This document shows positions 44,654 to 53,542 of a stretch of DNA of 64,000 nucleotides, one piece after another (the first letter of the stretch is position 1; each line of letters opens with the position of its first letter). Source of the DNA: Pseudomonas sp. CCI4.2 (GTDB taxonomy: Bacteria; Pseudomonadota; Gammaproteobacteria; Pseudomonadales; Pseudomonadaceae); the NCBI RefSeq assembly GCF_034350045.1, contig NZ_CP133781.1:875001-939000 (forward strand), in the 5' to 3' direction. The notes beneath the pieces were generated by a model. It saw only the letters and a program-made list of their open reading frames with translations. It was not told the origin of the DNA and did no database searches. The translations under genes were made by a program, and so were the position numbers.

Positions 44654-44997
44654 CTCAACCGTCTAGCCTTTTAGGGCGACCATTCTAATTTTGTTTGCTC
44701 CAATGTCCCTCGCAGAGGCCAACGATTGGCCCTGCTTGCGATTTTGTGAAATCTCGGGTAACCAATAGATCTGGCAAGTTCCCTGCATTTAATTTCTGCA
44801 GAACCAGTACGTGCAAATACGTAACGAATGAAGTCCCGCTGCCGTTTTTGTTTACGGCGTTTCGTTCGTAGATGCCGACTGGGAACGTCTGGTTTAGCCA
44901 TCATCGATTACCCCGAGCAGTAGTACTGGAATTGACCTGTGTTGCTGCCTTTCACAGAAATATTCAGTACTCGTCTCAGGACAATGGAGCGTCATAG
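44654..44997. other. 344-base regulatory gap upstream of phaC1
   Basis: No convincing gene: one 77-codon minus-strand frame (44671-44904) crosses it but has a Lys/Arg-rich, non-family sequence. The gap holds the candidate sigma-54 element at 44772-44787. Given the PHA operon downstream, other sites (for PhaD or a second promoter) are expected, but none is clear. Confidence 0.55.
44772..44787 (+). promoter_or_regulatory. Candidate sigma-54 (-24/-12) promoter of phaC1
   Basis: TGGCAAGTTCCCTGCA matches TGGCACGnnnnTTGCA at all but two of the fixed positions, with the invariant GG and GC at correct spacing. It lies about 210 bases before phaC1. A putative sigma-54 promoter before phaC1 has been described in P. 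aeruginosa, so position and family fit. Confidence 0.6.
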
Positions 44998-46677
44998 ATG
45001 AGTAGCAACAACAACGATGACCTGCAGCGTCAAGCCTCTGAAAGCACGTTGAACTTGAACCCGGTTGTGGGACTGCGGCGTAAAGATTTACTGACGACCG
45101 CACGCATGGTGCTAAGCCAAGCCCTCAGACAACCTATCCATAGCGTCAAGCATGTGGCCCATTTCGGTATCGAGCTGAAGAACGTATTACTCGGTAAATC
45201 CACCCTGCAACCTGCCGCCGACGACCGCCGTTTCGCGGATCCCGCATGGAGCCAGAACCCGCTGTACCGGCGCTATTTGCAGACCTATCTTGCCTGGCGC
45301 AAAGAACTGCACGACTGGATCGGCGACAGTGACCTGTCGCCGCAGGACATCAGCCGCGGTCACTTTGTGATTAACCTCATGACCGAGGCCATGTCGCCGA
45401 CCAATACCGCCGCTAACCCCGCGGCGGTTAAACGCTTCTTCGAAACCGGCGGTAAAAGCGTTCTCGACGGCCTGTCACATTTGGCCAAGGACTTGGTACA
45501 CAACGGCGGGATGCCCAGCCAGGTCAACATGGACGCGTTCGAAGTCGGTAAGAGCCTGGGCACCACTGAAGGCTCGGTAATTTTCCGCAACGACGTGCTT
45601 GAGCTGATCCAGTACAAGCCCATCACCGAACAAGTGCTTGAACGGCCGCTGCTGGTGGTCCCGCCGCAGATCAACAAGTTCTATGTGTTCGACCTGAGCC
45701 CGGAGAAAAGCCTCGCGCGGTTTTGCCTGCGTGGCGGCGTCCAGACGTTCATTATCAGTTGGCGCAACCCGACCAAGGCTCAGCGCGAGTGGGGCCTGTC
45801 GACCTATATCGACGCGCTCAAGGAAGCGGTGGATGTGGTTATCGCCGTCACTGGCAGCAAAGACATCAACATGCTCGGCGCGTGTTCGGGCGGCATCACC
45901 TGCACCGCGTTGCTAGGCCATTACGCCGCGCTTGGCGAGCAGAAGGTCCACGCGTTGACATTGTTGGTGAGCGTGCTCGACACCACGATGGAAACCGAAG
46001 TCGCCCTGTTCGTCGACGAAAAAACCTTGGAATCGGCCAAGCGTCATTCCTATCAGGCCGGCGTGCTGGAAGGCCGCGATCTGGCAAAAATCTTTGCCTG
46101 GATGCGCCCCAACGATTTGATCTGGAACTACTGGGTCAACAATTACCTGCTGGGCAACGAGCCACCCGTCTTCGATATTTTGTTCTGGAACAACGACACC
46201 ACCCGACTGCCGGCCGCCTTTCACGGCGACTTGATCGAAATGTTCAAGAACAACCCGTTGATTCGCCCGAACGCGCTAGAAGTCAGCGGCACGCCCATCG
46301 ACCTGAAGAAAATCACCAGCGATGTGTTCTGCCTCGCGGGGACCAACGACCACATCACACCGTGGGGGTCGTGCTACAAATCGGCACGCTTGTTCGGTGG
46401 CAAAACTGAATTCGTGTTGTCCAGCAGCGGTCACATCCAAAGCATTCTGAATCCGCCGGGCAATCCGAAATCACGCTACATGACCAACCCTGAACTGCCA
46501 CTCGATTCCAAAGAATGGCAAGAGAACGGGACCAAGCACACTGACTCCTGGTGGCTGCACTGGCAAGTTTGGCTGGCCGACCGTTCAGGCAAACTGAAGA
46601 AGTCGCCAACCAGCCTAGGCAGTAAAATCTATCCAGCCGGCGAAGCATCGCCGGGCACTTACGTACACGAACGCTAG
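44998..46677 (+). CDS. phaC1: Class II PHA synthase 1
   Basis: 559 residues, the normal length. The catalytic cysteine is C296 in the lipase-like box GACSGG. The N-terminal PhaC domain begins after about residue 70, followed by an alpha/beta-hydrolase fold with the catalytic Asp and His expected near 451 and 479 (the latter in SSSGHIQSILNPPG). It polymerises (R)-3-hydroxyacyl-CoA of medium chain length on the granule surface. It is the first gene of phaC1-phaZ-phaC2-phaD. ATGGAG precedes the ATG. Confidence 0.98.
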   Translation: MSSNNNDDLQRQASESTLNLNPVVGLRRKDLLTTARMVLSQALRQPIHSVKHVAHFGIELKNVLLGKSTLQPAADDRRFADPAWSQNPLYRRYLQTYLAWRKELHDWIGDSDLSPQDISRGHFVINLMTEAMSPTNTAANPAAVKRFFETGGKSVLDGLSHLAKDLVHNGGMPSQVNMDAFEVGKSLGTTEGSVIFRNDVLELIQYKPITEQVLERPLLVVPPQINKFYVFDLSPEKSLARFCLRGGVQTFIISWRNPTKAQREWGLSTYIDALKEAVDVVIAVTGSKDINMLGACSGGITCTALLGHYAALGEQKVHALTLLVSVLDTTMETEVALFVDEKTLESAKRHSYQAGVLEGRDLAKIFAWMRPNDLIWNYWVNNYLLGNEPPVFDILFWNNDTTRLPAAFHGDLIEMFKNNPLIRPNALEVSGTPIDLKKITSDVFCLAGTNDHITPWGSCYKSARLFGGKTEFVLSSSGHIQSILNPPGNPKSRYMTNPELPLDSKEWQENGTKHTDSWWLHWQVWLADRSGKLKKSPTSLGSKIYPAGEASPGTYVHER

Positions 46678-46811
46678 ACAATAACAATGGGGGCTGGCGG
46701 CTCAGCTTCCGATGCGCGATTACGTGACAAGTAGTACGAGGACCACCTCGACCTGATCTGACAAAGCAAAGGACAGCTTTGCCAGCGGTATAACTCATAG
46801 GGCTTTCGCGC

Positions 46812-47666
46812 ATGCCACAACCGTTTGTTTTTCGTACCGTCGACCTGGATGGCCATACCATCCGCACGGCCGTGCGCCCAGGCAAGAAACACATGACGCC
46901 GCTGCTGATTTTCAACGGCATCGGCGCCAACCTGGAGTTGGTGTTTCCATTCGTCGATGCACTCGACCCCGATCTCGAAGTGATCGCGTTCGACGTGCCG
47001 GGCGTTGGCGGATCTTCCACACCGAGCAGGCCATTTCGCTTTTCGGGATTGGCCAAGCTGACCGCCCGCATGCTCGATTACCTCGACTACGGCCAAGTCA
47101 ACGTGATCGGCGTTTCTTGGGGAGGCGCGCTGGCCCAGCAGTTCGCTTACGACTACCCGGAGCGCTGCAAAAAACTGGTGCTGGCGGCGACGGCGGCAGG
47201 AATGGTGATGGTGCCGGGCAAACCGCGGGTGCTGTGGTTGATGGCTAGCCCACGGCGCTACATCCAACCGTCCCACGTGATTCGAATTGCACCGGAAATC
47301 TACGGCGGGTCTTTTCGGCGCAACCCTAACCTGGCGGCCAACCATGCCGCTAAAGTCCGCTCGTCCGGAAAGCTCGGCTACTACTGGCAACTGTTCGCCG
47401 GGATGGGCTGGACCAGTATTCATTGGCTGCACAAAATCCATCAGCCGACGCTGGTGCTGGCGGGCGATGACGATCCACTTATACCGTTGGTAAATATGCG
47501 CTTGCTGGCTTGGCGGATACCCAATGCCCAGCTACACATAATCGACGATGGTCATTTGTTTTTGATCACCCGCGCCGAAGCCGTGGCGCCGATCATCATG
47601 AAATTCCTCGAAGAAGAACGACAGCGTGCGGTCATGCATCCGCAACCCGCACCGCTGGAGCGATAA
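46812..47666 (+). CDS. phaZ: Intracellular PHA depolymerase
   Basis: 284 residues, an alpha/beta hydrolase. The nucleophile is S102 in the box GVSWGG, the residue number reported for Pseudomonas PhaZ. The Asp lies in LAGDDDPLIP and the His in IDDGHLFLITR. It releases hydroxyacids from stored granules. It lies 134 bases after phaC1, the invariant phaC1-phaZ-phaC2 order. Confidence 0.97.
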   Translation: MPQPFVFRTVDLDGHTIRTAVRPGKKHMTPLLIFNGIGANLELVFPFVDALDPDLEVIAFDVPGVGGSSTPSRPFRFSGLAKLTARMLDYLDYGQVNVIGVSWGGALAQQFAYDYPERCKKLVLAATAAGMVMVPGKPRVLWLMASPRRYIQPSHVIRIAPEIYGGSFRRNPNLAANHAAKVRSSGKLGYYWQLFAGMGWTSIHWLHKIHQPTLVLAGDDDPLIPLVNMRLLAWRIPNAQLHIIDDGHLFLITRAEAVAPIIMKFLEEERQRAVMHPQPAPLER

Positions 47667-47767
47667 CCGACTCAACCTTCAGCTCGACTGCCATTGAAGT
47701 AGCTTTACAGGAGAAATCGCTTACCCACTGCGCCCTGGCCGGAGTGCTCCACGGCGCAGAATCTCGT

Positions 47768-47797
47768 AAAACAGCGCGCTCGTTCGGCGGCTGTTTT
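47768..47797 (+). terminator. Hairpin with T-run between phaZ and phaC2
   Basis: AAAACAGC and GCTGTTTT form an 8-bp stem around a 14-base GC-rich loop. The T-run is part of the right arm, so this may be a weak terminator or an attenuator that lowers phaC2 relative to phaC1 and phaZ. It lies about 45 bases before the phaC2 start. Confidence 0.5.
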
Positions 47798-47842
47798 GCG
47801 CGTGTTGATGTGTTGATGGCCTGACGAAGGAGTGTTGCCCCG

Positions 47843-49525
47843 ATGCGAAACAAAAACACATTGAGCCCGGCGCCGACCCCGGCCACTTTTATTAACGCGC
47901 AAAGCGCTATCACTGGGTTGCGCGGTAAAGACTTGTTTTCCACCTTGCGCAGCGTGGCCGCACAGAGCATGCGCCACCCTATCCACAGCGCCCGACATGC
48001 ACTGGCCCTCGGCGGACAACTAGGCCGTGTACTGATCGGCGACGTCCCCTACCCGCCCAATCCGCGTGACGCACGTTTTGCCGATCCTACGTGGCAGCTA
48101 AATCCCTTTTACCGACGCAGTTTGCAGGCTTACTTGAGCTGGCAGCATCAGCTCAAAAGCTGGATCGACGACAGCAGCATGTCCAAGGATGACCGAGCCC
48201 GAGCGCACTTCATCTTTTCCTTGATCAACGATGCGTTCGCACCGTCCAACACCTTGCTCAATCCCATGGCGCTCAAAGAGCTGTTCAACTCCGGCGGCAG
48301 CAGCGTGGTCAAGGGCCTCAGCCACATGGTTGATGACCTGTTACACAACAACGGACTGCCCAGCCAGACCACCAAGGATGCGTTCGAAGTCGGCAAAACC
48401 GTCGCAACTACCGTTGGCTCGGTGGTGTTCCGCAACGAGCTACTGGAAGTGATGCAGTACAAATCGATGAGTGAAAAGCAGTACGCCAAGCCGCTGCTGA
48501 TCGTGCCGCCGCAAATCAATAAGTACTATATTTTCGACCTCAGCCCGGCCAACAGCTTCGTGCAATACGCGCTCAAAAATAACCTGCAAGTGTTCATGAT
48601 CAGCTGGCGTAACCCGGACGTGCGCCACCGCGAATGGGGGCTGTCCAGCTACGTCGAAGCCCTTGAAGAAGCGATGAACGTGGTCCGCGCCATTACCGCC
48701 AGCCGCGAAGTCAATCTGGTTGGCGCTTGTGCAGGTGGCTTGACCATGGCGGCGCTGCAAGGGCATTTGCAGGCCAAACGGCAATTACGTCGAATCTCTA
48801 GCGCAACCTATATGGTGAGCCTTTTAGACAGCCAGATCGAAAGCCCGGCCACGCTTTTTATCGATGAGCAGACCCTGGAAGCGGCTAAGCGACGCTCGTA
48901 CCAGCAAGGCGTTCTCGATGGCCGCGACATGGCAAAAATCTTCGCCTGGATGCGCCCCAATGATTTGATCTGGAGCTATTGGGTCAACAACTACCTGCTG
49001 GGGAAAAGCCCGCCGCCGTTCGACATTCTGTATTGGAACAACGACAGCACACGCCTGCCCGCCGCATTGCACGGTGACTTGTTGGACTTCTTCAAGCACA
49101 ACCCGCTGAGTCATGTCGGTGGTTTGGAAGTCTGCGGCACGCCCATTGACCTGCAAAAAGTCACCGTGGACAGCTTCAGCGTGGCGGGCATCAACGACCA
49201 CATCACCCCGTGGGATGCGGTCTATCGCTCCACCCTGCTGCTCGGGGGCGATCGACGATTCGTCCTGTCCAACAGCGGCCACGTGCAAAGCATTCTGAAT
49301 CCGCCGGGCAACCCTAAATCCAACTATGTCGAAAACCCCAAGCTCAGCAGCGATCCGCGCGCCTGGTTTTATGATGGCAAAACCGTCGAAGGCAGTTGGT
49401 GGCCTAACTGGCTGGAGTGGATTCAACAGCGCTCCGGCGAACAACGAGAAACACTGATGGTGCTGGGTAACCAAAACTATCCGCCCATGGAGGCTGCGCC
49501 TGGCACCTATGTGCATGTGCGTTAA
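47843..49525 (+). CDS. phaC2: Class II PHA synthase 2
   Basis: 560 residues, a paralogue of PhaC1. The catalytic cysteine is C296 in VGACAGGLTM, and the His lies in SNSGHVQSILNPPGN. Differences from PhaC1 are concentrated at the N-terminus, the part linked to granule association and substrate choice. AAGGAG lies nine bases before the ATG. Confidence 0.97.
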   Translation: MRNKNTLSPAPTPATFINAQSAITGLRGKDLFSTLRSVAAQSMRHPIHSARHALALGGQLGRVLIGDVPYPPNPRDARFADPTWQLNPFYRRSLQAYLSWQHQLKSWIDDSSMSKDDRARAHFIFSLINDAFAPSNTLLNPMALKELFNSGGSSVVKGLSHMVDDLLHNNGLPSQTTKDAFEVGKTVATTVGSVVFRNELLEVMQYKSMSEKQYAKPLLIVPPQINKYYIFDLSPANSFVQYALKNNLQVFMISWRNPDVRHREWGLSSYVEALEEAMNVVRAITASREVNLVGACAGGLTMAALQGHLQAKRQLRRISSATYMVSLLDSQIESPATLFIDEQTLEAAKRRSYQQGVLDGRDMAKIFAWMRPNDLIWSYWVNNYLLGKSPPPFDILYWNNDSTRLPAALHGDLLDFFKHNPLSHVGGLEVCGTPIDLQKVTVDSFSVAGINDHITPWDAVYRSTLLLGGDRRFVLSNSGHVQSILNPPGNPKSNYVENPKLSSDPRAWFYDGKTVEGSWWPNWLEWIQQRSGEQRETLMVLGNQNYPPMEAAPGTYVHVR

Positions 49526-49549
49526 ATCCTGCGACGGCCAACATGAACA

Positions 49550-49625
49550 GTAGGAGCCAACTGGTTGGCGAGGTTTGATGCGGTGTGCTCGGTCAATCGC
49601 ATCGCCAACAAGTTGGCTCCTACAG
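49550..49625. repeat. REPIN-type paired REP palindromes between phaC2 and phaD
   Basis: TAGGAGCCAACTGGTTGGCG on the left and CGCCAACAAGTTGGCTCCTA on the right, with a spacer of about 34 bases. It is the best preserved pair in the window and lies inside an operon, so it is probably transcribed. Confidence 0.87.
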
Positions 49626-49658
49626 ATTTTGCAAAATCAATCCAAACAAGAAGACTGG

Positions 49659-50273
49659 ATGAAAACCCGCGACCGTATCCTTGATTGTGCGCTGCACCTG
49701 TTCAACCAGCAGGGTGAACCCAACGTCTCGACCCTGGGAATTGCCAACGAAATGGGCATCAGCCCTGGCAATCTTTACTACCACTTTCACGGTAAAGAAC
49801 CGCTGGTGCTGGGGCTGTTCGAGCGCTTTCAAGCCGAACTCACGCCGTTGCTCGATCCACCGGCAAACGCACAGCTGGCACCGGAAGATTACTGGTTGTT
49901 CCTGCACCTGATCGTCGAACATCTGTCGCACTACCGGTTCCTGTTCCAAGACCTGTCCAATCTCGCCGGCCGTCTGCCAAAACTGGCGCGCGGCATCCGC
50001 AATCTGCTCAACGCCCTCAAACGCACCTTGGCGTCGTTGCTCGCCCAACTCAAAGCGCAAGGACAAATGGTCAGCGACACCCAAGCGCTGGGGCAACTGC
50101 TCGAACAGATCAGCATGACCCTGCTGTTCTCGCTGGATTACCAGCGGATCTTGGGTAAGGAAGGGCAAGTTCGGGTGGTGGTTTACCAAATCATGATGCT
50201 CGTCGCGCCGCATTTGATTGCAGGGTCGAAGGAGGCGGTTGAAGACGGGGCGAAGCGGTATTTGGAGCAGTAG
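49659..50273 (+). CDS. phaD: TetR-family regulator PhaD
   Basis: 204 residues from ATG 49659, giving MKTRDRILDCALHLFNQQGE; upstream codons from 49575 overlap the REPIN and are not used. The helix-turn-helix is VSTLGIANEMGISPGNLYYHF. In P. putida PhaD activates the phaC1 and phaI promoters. Here it closes the phaC1ZC2D operon, but phaF and phaI, normally next to it, are displaced by a type VI secretion cassette. Confidence 0.95.
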   Translation: MKTRDRILDCALHLFNQQGEPNVSTLGIANEMGISPGNLYYHFHGKEPLVLGLFERFQAELTPLLDPPANAQLAPEDYWLFLHLIVEHLSHYRFLFQDLSNLAGRLPKLARGIRNLLNALKRTLASLLAQLKAQGQMVSDTQALGQLLEQISMTLLFSLDYQRILGKEGQVRVVVYQIMMLVAPHLIAGSKEAVEDGAKRYLEQ

Positions 50274-50289
50274 GTGTTTCCACAAATAC

Positions 50290-50363
50290 TGAGCCCACTT
50301 GTTGGCGAAGCATTCTCAGCGGCGTGCCCGGCAAGCCGCCTCGCGAACAAGTTCGCTCCTACG
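50290..50363. repeat. Degenerate REP pair after phaD
   Basis: GAGCCCACTTGTTGGCGAAG on the left and CGCGAACAAGTTCGCTCCTA on the right, both with several changes from the family core. It marks the phaD side of the inserted type VI cassette. Confidence 0.75.
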
Positions 50364-50426
50364 ATTTAGAGTCTGTAATTCAATAAGGTATGCGCTGTTT
50401 GTATGATAAAAGTTAGCGTACCGAAA

Positions 50427-50464
50427 GCGGTGATTCAGGAGACCCATCAAAACGACATCACCGC
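50427..50464. repeat. Inverted repeat GCGGTGAT/ATCACCGC at the cassette edge
   Basis: Two perfect 8-base arms with a 22-base spacer in the 280-base gap between phaD and the immunity-like gene. No gene or T-run is attached. It may be a hairpin at the end of the minus-strand transcript or a boundary relic of the inserted cassette. Confidence 0.45.
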
Positions 50465-50553
50465 ACCATTGTAACGATATAGCTAGGGAGGTATTGATCC
50501 AGAATATACAAACCCCGCAATCAGGCCGACGCCGATCTTATTTGCTACGGTCT

Positions 50554-50967
50554 TCAATCATACTCAGGGCTAACCGGAGGGCCACATTGGAGAGGTCCAA
50601 TAATGCCAGACCCAACCGCTATCGTACAACTTCTTTGTACTTCGCCCGACGCACGCAAAGGAAATATCCTTAGCACTAAATTAATCGCACCGTTGCTTAC
50701 AGAGATGTTTTCGAAACCGACATGGGCGAACTCAGTTGAAAATGAACGACCTTGAAAGCTACAAATCGAACTAGACTTTATGACTTGCCAATTATCACCC
50801 GGCGATAATAATTGTACATACAGGCAAGGATCTTCAAAGCTCATGAAATAACGGACCACTAACTTTCCAACTCTTGACGACTCAGCTGTCGCTATTTTCT
50901 GATATTCAATATTCAAGGCCGACGCACTTAATGGCAATAGCATCACTATTCCTGCGAACCAATTCAT
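50554..50967 (-). CDS. Small exported protein, likely immunity to the upstream type VI effector
   Basis: 137 residues. A signal peptide (MNWFAGIVMLLPLSASA, cleavage before LNIEY) sends it to the periplasm. Four cysteines (PCLY, SICSF, SCTIA, LQCGP) could form two disulfides. I recognise no family. Its ATG overlaps the effector stop as ATGA, the tightest coupling possible, and the predicted effector attacks peptidoglycan, which is where a periplasmic partner would be needed. The gene looks more AT-rich than the flanking pha genes, suggesting transfer. Immunity function is inference. Confidence 0.65.
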   Translation of the reverse strand: MNWFAGIVMLLPLSASALNIEYQKIATAESSRVGKLVVRYFMSFEDPCLYVQLLSPGDNWQVIKSSSICSFQGRSFSTEFAHVGFENISVSNGAINLVLRIFPLRASGEVQRSCTIAVGSGIIGPLQCGPPVSPEYD

Positions 50968-53525
50968 TGCGTCACACTTAAGTAAAGCGCACGCCGATTG
51001 AAACGGTCAGGCGGAACATTTGGCCAACGAGAGCGATCACGAATTATTTGGCAAAAAGCTGGAAAATTATTTTCAACTATACTTCTCTGAATATAAGCTC
51101 TCGAAGGTGCCGTATAATCGCCCCTATAGATCAAATCTACCGTAACGTCTTGAATTTTTGGGTGCGTATTATTCCAATCTAGCGAACCGTAATCACTTAA
51201 CAATCGCTTGTCACTTGAAATCCGTAATACGTTCTTTTTCATTTCGTCATAAACCGGCAAAAACAATTCATATTGCTGTTTCCGCGATATCACAGAATTT
51301 TTAATCCCAGCAGTTGCACCGCCTAGATAAGCTTGAGCAGCTTGTCCGCTAAGTCCTTTCGCCCCCAACAACCAACCCAACAGAGGCTCAGAAATACCGG
51401 CAGATACCAGATCAATTTCAGGATTCGGGCGCTGGCCCAAATCATAGCCGCGTCCAATGGTTATTCCGGAGGCGCCTCCAGGCCAGTGTATTTTTCTGCT
51501 GAAGTAACGATGAAGTCCGTTAGCGGGATCGGCCGCGTCATTGCCTTCAACATCAAACGTCAATTGCCCATGAGGTACCGTCAGCCAATCTAAACTGTTT
51601 TCATCGATTAAGTTGTCGCTGAGCGCGGCCACAAACTCAACCGGATGAAAGTGCCAAACGCGCCCATCTTCTGGTAGCCCAACTGCCTTCGCTACGTCAT
51701 CCCAGAACACCAAGTTGTCGATACGTTCGCTTTCATGCCGCAGGTAGTTGGGATTGTCTTTGAGTTGCTCTCTGTATGCTTGCCATCTGTCGCCATCGGA
51801 TTTGGTTTGCCATTCGGTGTAGTGGTAGGCGATGAGTTTTGACCAACGGGATCTGAATTCCGGGTTTTTCAGGGTTTCCTGGAGTTCTTCAGCTGTAACG
51901 TTGCCGTCGCTGTTTCGGTCAGCAAGGGCATGGAGATGGGCGTAGAAGCTGTCGATTCGTTCGGGGGTCAGCGGATTGAAACTGTTTTGAGCATGCTGCT
52001 CGACGACTTTGAAACCAATCGCGCTCAAGTCGTATTGGTTGACGATCCTGACACCAGAGCCCTCTTGATCGACGCTGTCTTTTTTGATTAGCGCAGTGAG
52101 GCTCCGAAGGGGTTTGCCTTTGGTTCGGGCACGCTCTTGGACGGTGATTTGGTAGGCGTCATTGCGGTTCTCGTCTTTAACGATGGGTAGGGCGTTGAGT
52201 GCAAATATATGGTCTTTAAACAAGTAGGTTGGGTTATCGGTTTCGGTGTCTCTCCCAACGATAGTCGGTTGCAACTTTAGGACTTCAAGGTACTGCTTGC
52301 CGTGCGTGAGCTTGGCGTCATTGTTCAGGAAAGCGTCCAGGCCCGGATCACAGGTGAATATTTCAAAGTGCATTTGATGCGGGGTTTTCTTACTCGCACC
52401 GTCTGGCATTTCATACAGACCGAGGTAACCGATCGGATCGCCGGCTTTTATCGGAATAGGCGTGCCGGGCACGATAACGCTGTCCAGCCGAGACGGTTCC
52501 ACGCTCAGGTGCTCGATGCTCTTGTCGTCTACAAACGCCCAGTAACTCTGCGGCATCGTTTCTCCGCGGATGACGGCGTTATAGGGAATGCACTCAGCGG
52601 TGGGTAGAACACTGCCATCCTGCATCCGCACTGGATGAGTGCTTTCGCTGTCGAAGCTGAAGCCGTACCCATGGGGTAAATGGCAGTTTGACGAAATCGG
52701 TACTCCAAATTCGCCGTTCGCGCGCGGGCAGTACATTTGCATCCCGCTTTCGTTGATGACCCTCGCGGTCACCCTACCTTGCCAGTATTTGGGTTTGGTC
52801 CGCGCAGGTGCCGCCACCGGTTTCAACTGTAACTGGCCATGCTCCCCACGAATCGCTTGCCCATCGCGCTGATCCGCGAACCAGACTTCATCGCCTTTTT
52901 TAAGCCTGCCTACCTGCCCCCGGACGATGACGCCTTTTACGAAGCGGTAGCCATTGGACGGTGCACTCTCTTCGACGATATCGAACTGTGTTCCGGGTGA
53001 AATAACGCCCAACTTCATACTGCCCGGCTCACCCAATGGCACATTGCGCGCAGACCAACCGCCGATGACAACTTCTACCCTTTTCTTGTAAGTCGGGTCA
53101 TCGCTTCGATAACAGTCATATGGCAGTAGATGCATGTACAGGCTGTAGAAGACCAGGCTGTTTTGCTTCCCGTGATTCGGACCTTCTTCGGGATTAGGCG
53201 GCGATTTGTGGGTGTGGCGAACAAGGCAAAACGAAGTGGAATACTGAAATTTCTGAGCGTCTGACTCAGGTTCTAGCTGAGAAACTAAATAGTCTTTGTT
53301 CAAGCGGTAGGCGACCACTTCGCCCTCGGCTATACAGCGAACCGGTTGGTTGTATACGCACTGCGGCGCGCTACGGTCGCTGATATGTATGCCACCGTGC
53401 CAATAACGATTTTGACCTAACAAGTAGAAGCCTGACTGTTCGTTTCCGAGCAGGCGATGAACGTGGTCGGCGTCTTTATAGGGGCTGCCGTCGGCTTTGC
53501 GAATCGGGAACTGAAAATCAGACAT
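50964..53525 (-). CDS. Predicted type VI secretion effector with M23-like and lysozyme-like (pesticin-type) parts
   Basis: 853 residues, no signal peptide, lying 17 bases after vgrG. The N-terminal part has M23-peptidase-like features (YWHGGIHISDR near residue 42, SLVFYSLYMHLLP near 125, and HQMHFEIF near 390), interrupted by inserts. An EF-hand-like calcium loop DRNSDGNVTAEEL is at about 536-548. The last 184 residues contain WPGGASGITIGRGYDLGQ, a pattern of pesticin/T4-lysozyme-like muramidases used by type VI effectors. The likely target is peptidoglycan of rival cells (inference from domains and vgrG linkage). The 3' part is visibly more AT-rich than the 5' part. No PAAR or DUF4123 chaperone gene lies between it and vgrG. 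Confidence 0.7.
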   Translation of the reverse strand: MSDFQFPIRKADGSPYKDADHVHRLLGNEQSGFYLLGQNRYWHGGIHISDRSAPQCVYNQPVRCIAEGEVVAYRLNKDYLVSQLEPESDAQKFQYSTSFCLVRHTHKSPPNPEEGPNHGKQNSLVFYSLYMHLLPYDCYRSDDPTYKKRVEVVIGGWSARNVPLGEPGSMKLGVISPGTQFDIVEESAPSNGYRFVKGVIVRGQVGRLKKGDEVWFADQRDGQAIRGEHGQLQLKPVAAPARTKPKYWQGRVTARVINESGMQMYCPRANGEFGVPISSNCHLPHGYGFSFDSESTHPVRMQDGSVLPTAECIPYNAVIRGETMPQSYWAFVDDKSIEHLSVEPSRLDSVIVPGTPIPIKAGDPIGYLGLYEMPDGASKKTPHQMHFEIFTCDPGLDAFLNNDAKLTHGKQYLEVLKLQPTIVGRDTETDNPTYLFKDHIFALNALPIVKDENRNDAYQITVQERARTKGKPLRSLTALIKKDSVDQEGSGVRIVNQYDLSAIGFKVVEQHAQNSFNPLTPERIDSFYAHLHALADRNSDGNVTAEELQETLKNPEFRSRWSKLIAYHYTEWQTKSDGDRWQAYREQLKDNPNYLRHESERIDNLVFWDDVAKAVGLPEDGRVWHFHPVEFVAALSDNLIDENSLDWLTVPHGQLTFDVEGNDAADPANGLHRYFSRKIHWPGGASGITIGRGYDLGQRPNPEIDLVSAGISEPLLGWLLGAKGLSGQAAQAYLGGATAGIKNSVISRKQQYELFLPVYDEMKKNVLRISSDKRLLSDYGSLDWNNTHPKIQDVTVDLIYRGDYTAPSRAYIQRSIVENNFPAFCQIIRDRSRWPNVPPDRFNRRALYLSVTQ

Positions 53526-53542
53526 GGTTCATTTACCAACGA

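Noticed and set aside
44671..44904. 77-codon minus-strand open frame in the gap before phaC1
   Set aside because: Strongly Lys/Arg-rich with no recognisable family, no clear ribosome site, and it covers the sigma-54-type element that fits the known phaC1 promoter layout. Most likely chance.
50427..50464. Attachment site for the inserted type VI cassette
   Set aside because: It is an inverted, not direct, repeat, and no second copy is seen at the other edge near 55.7 kb; no integrase is present. Kept only as an inverted repeat.
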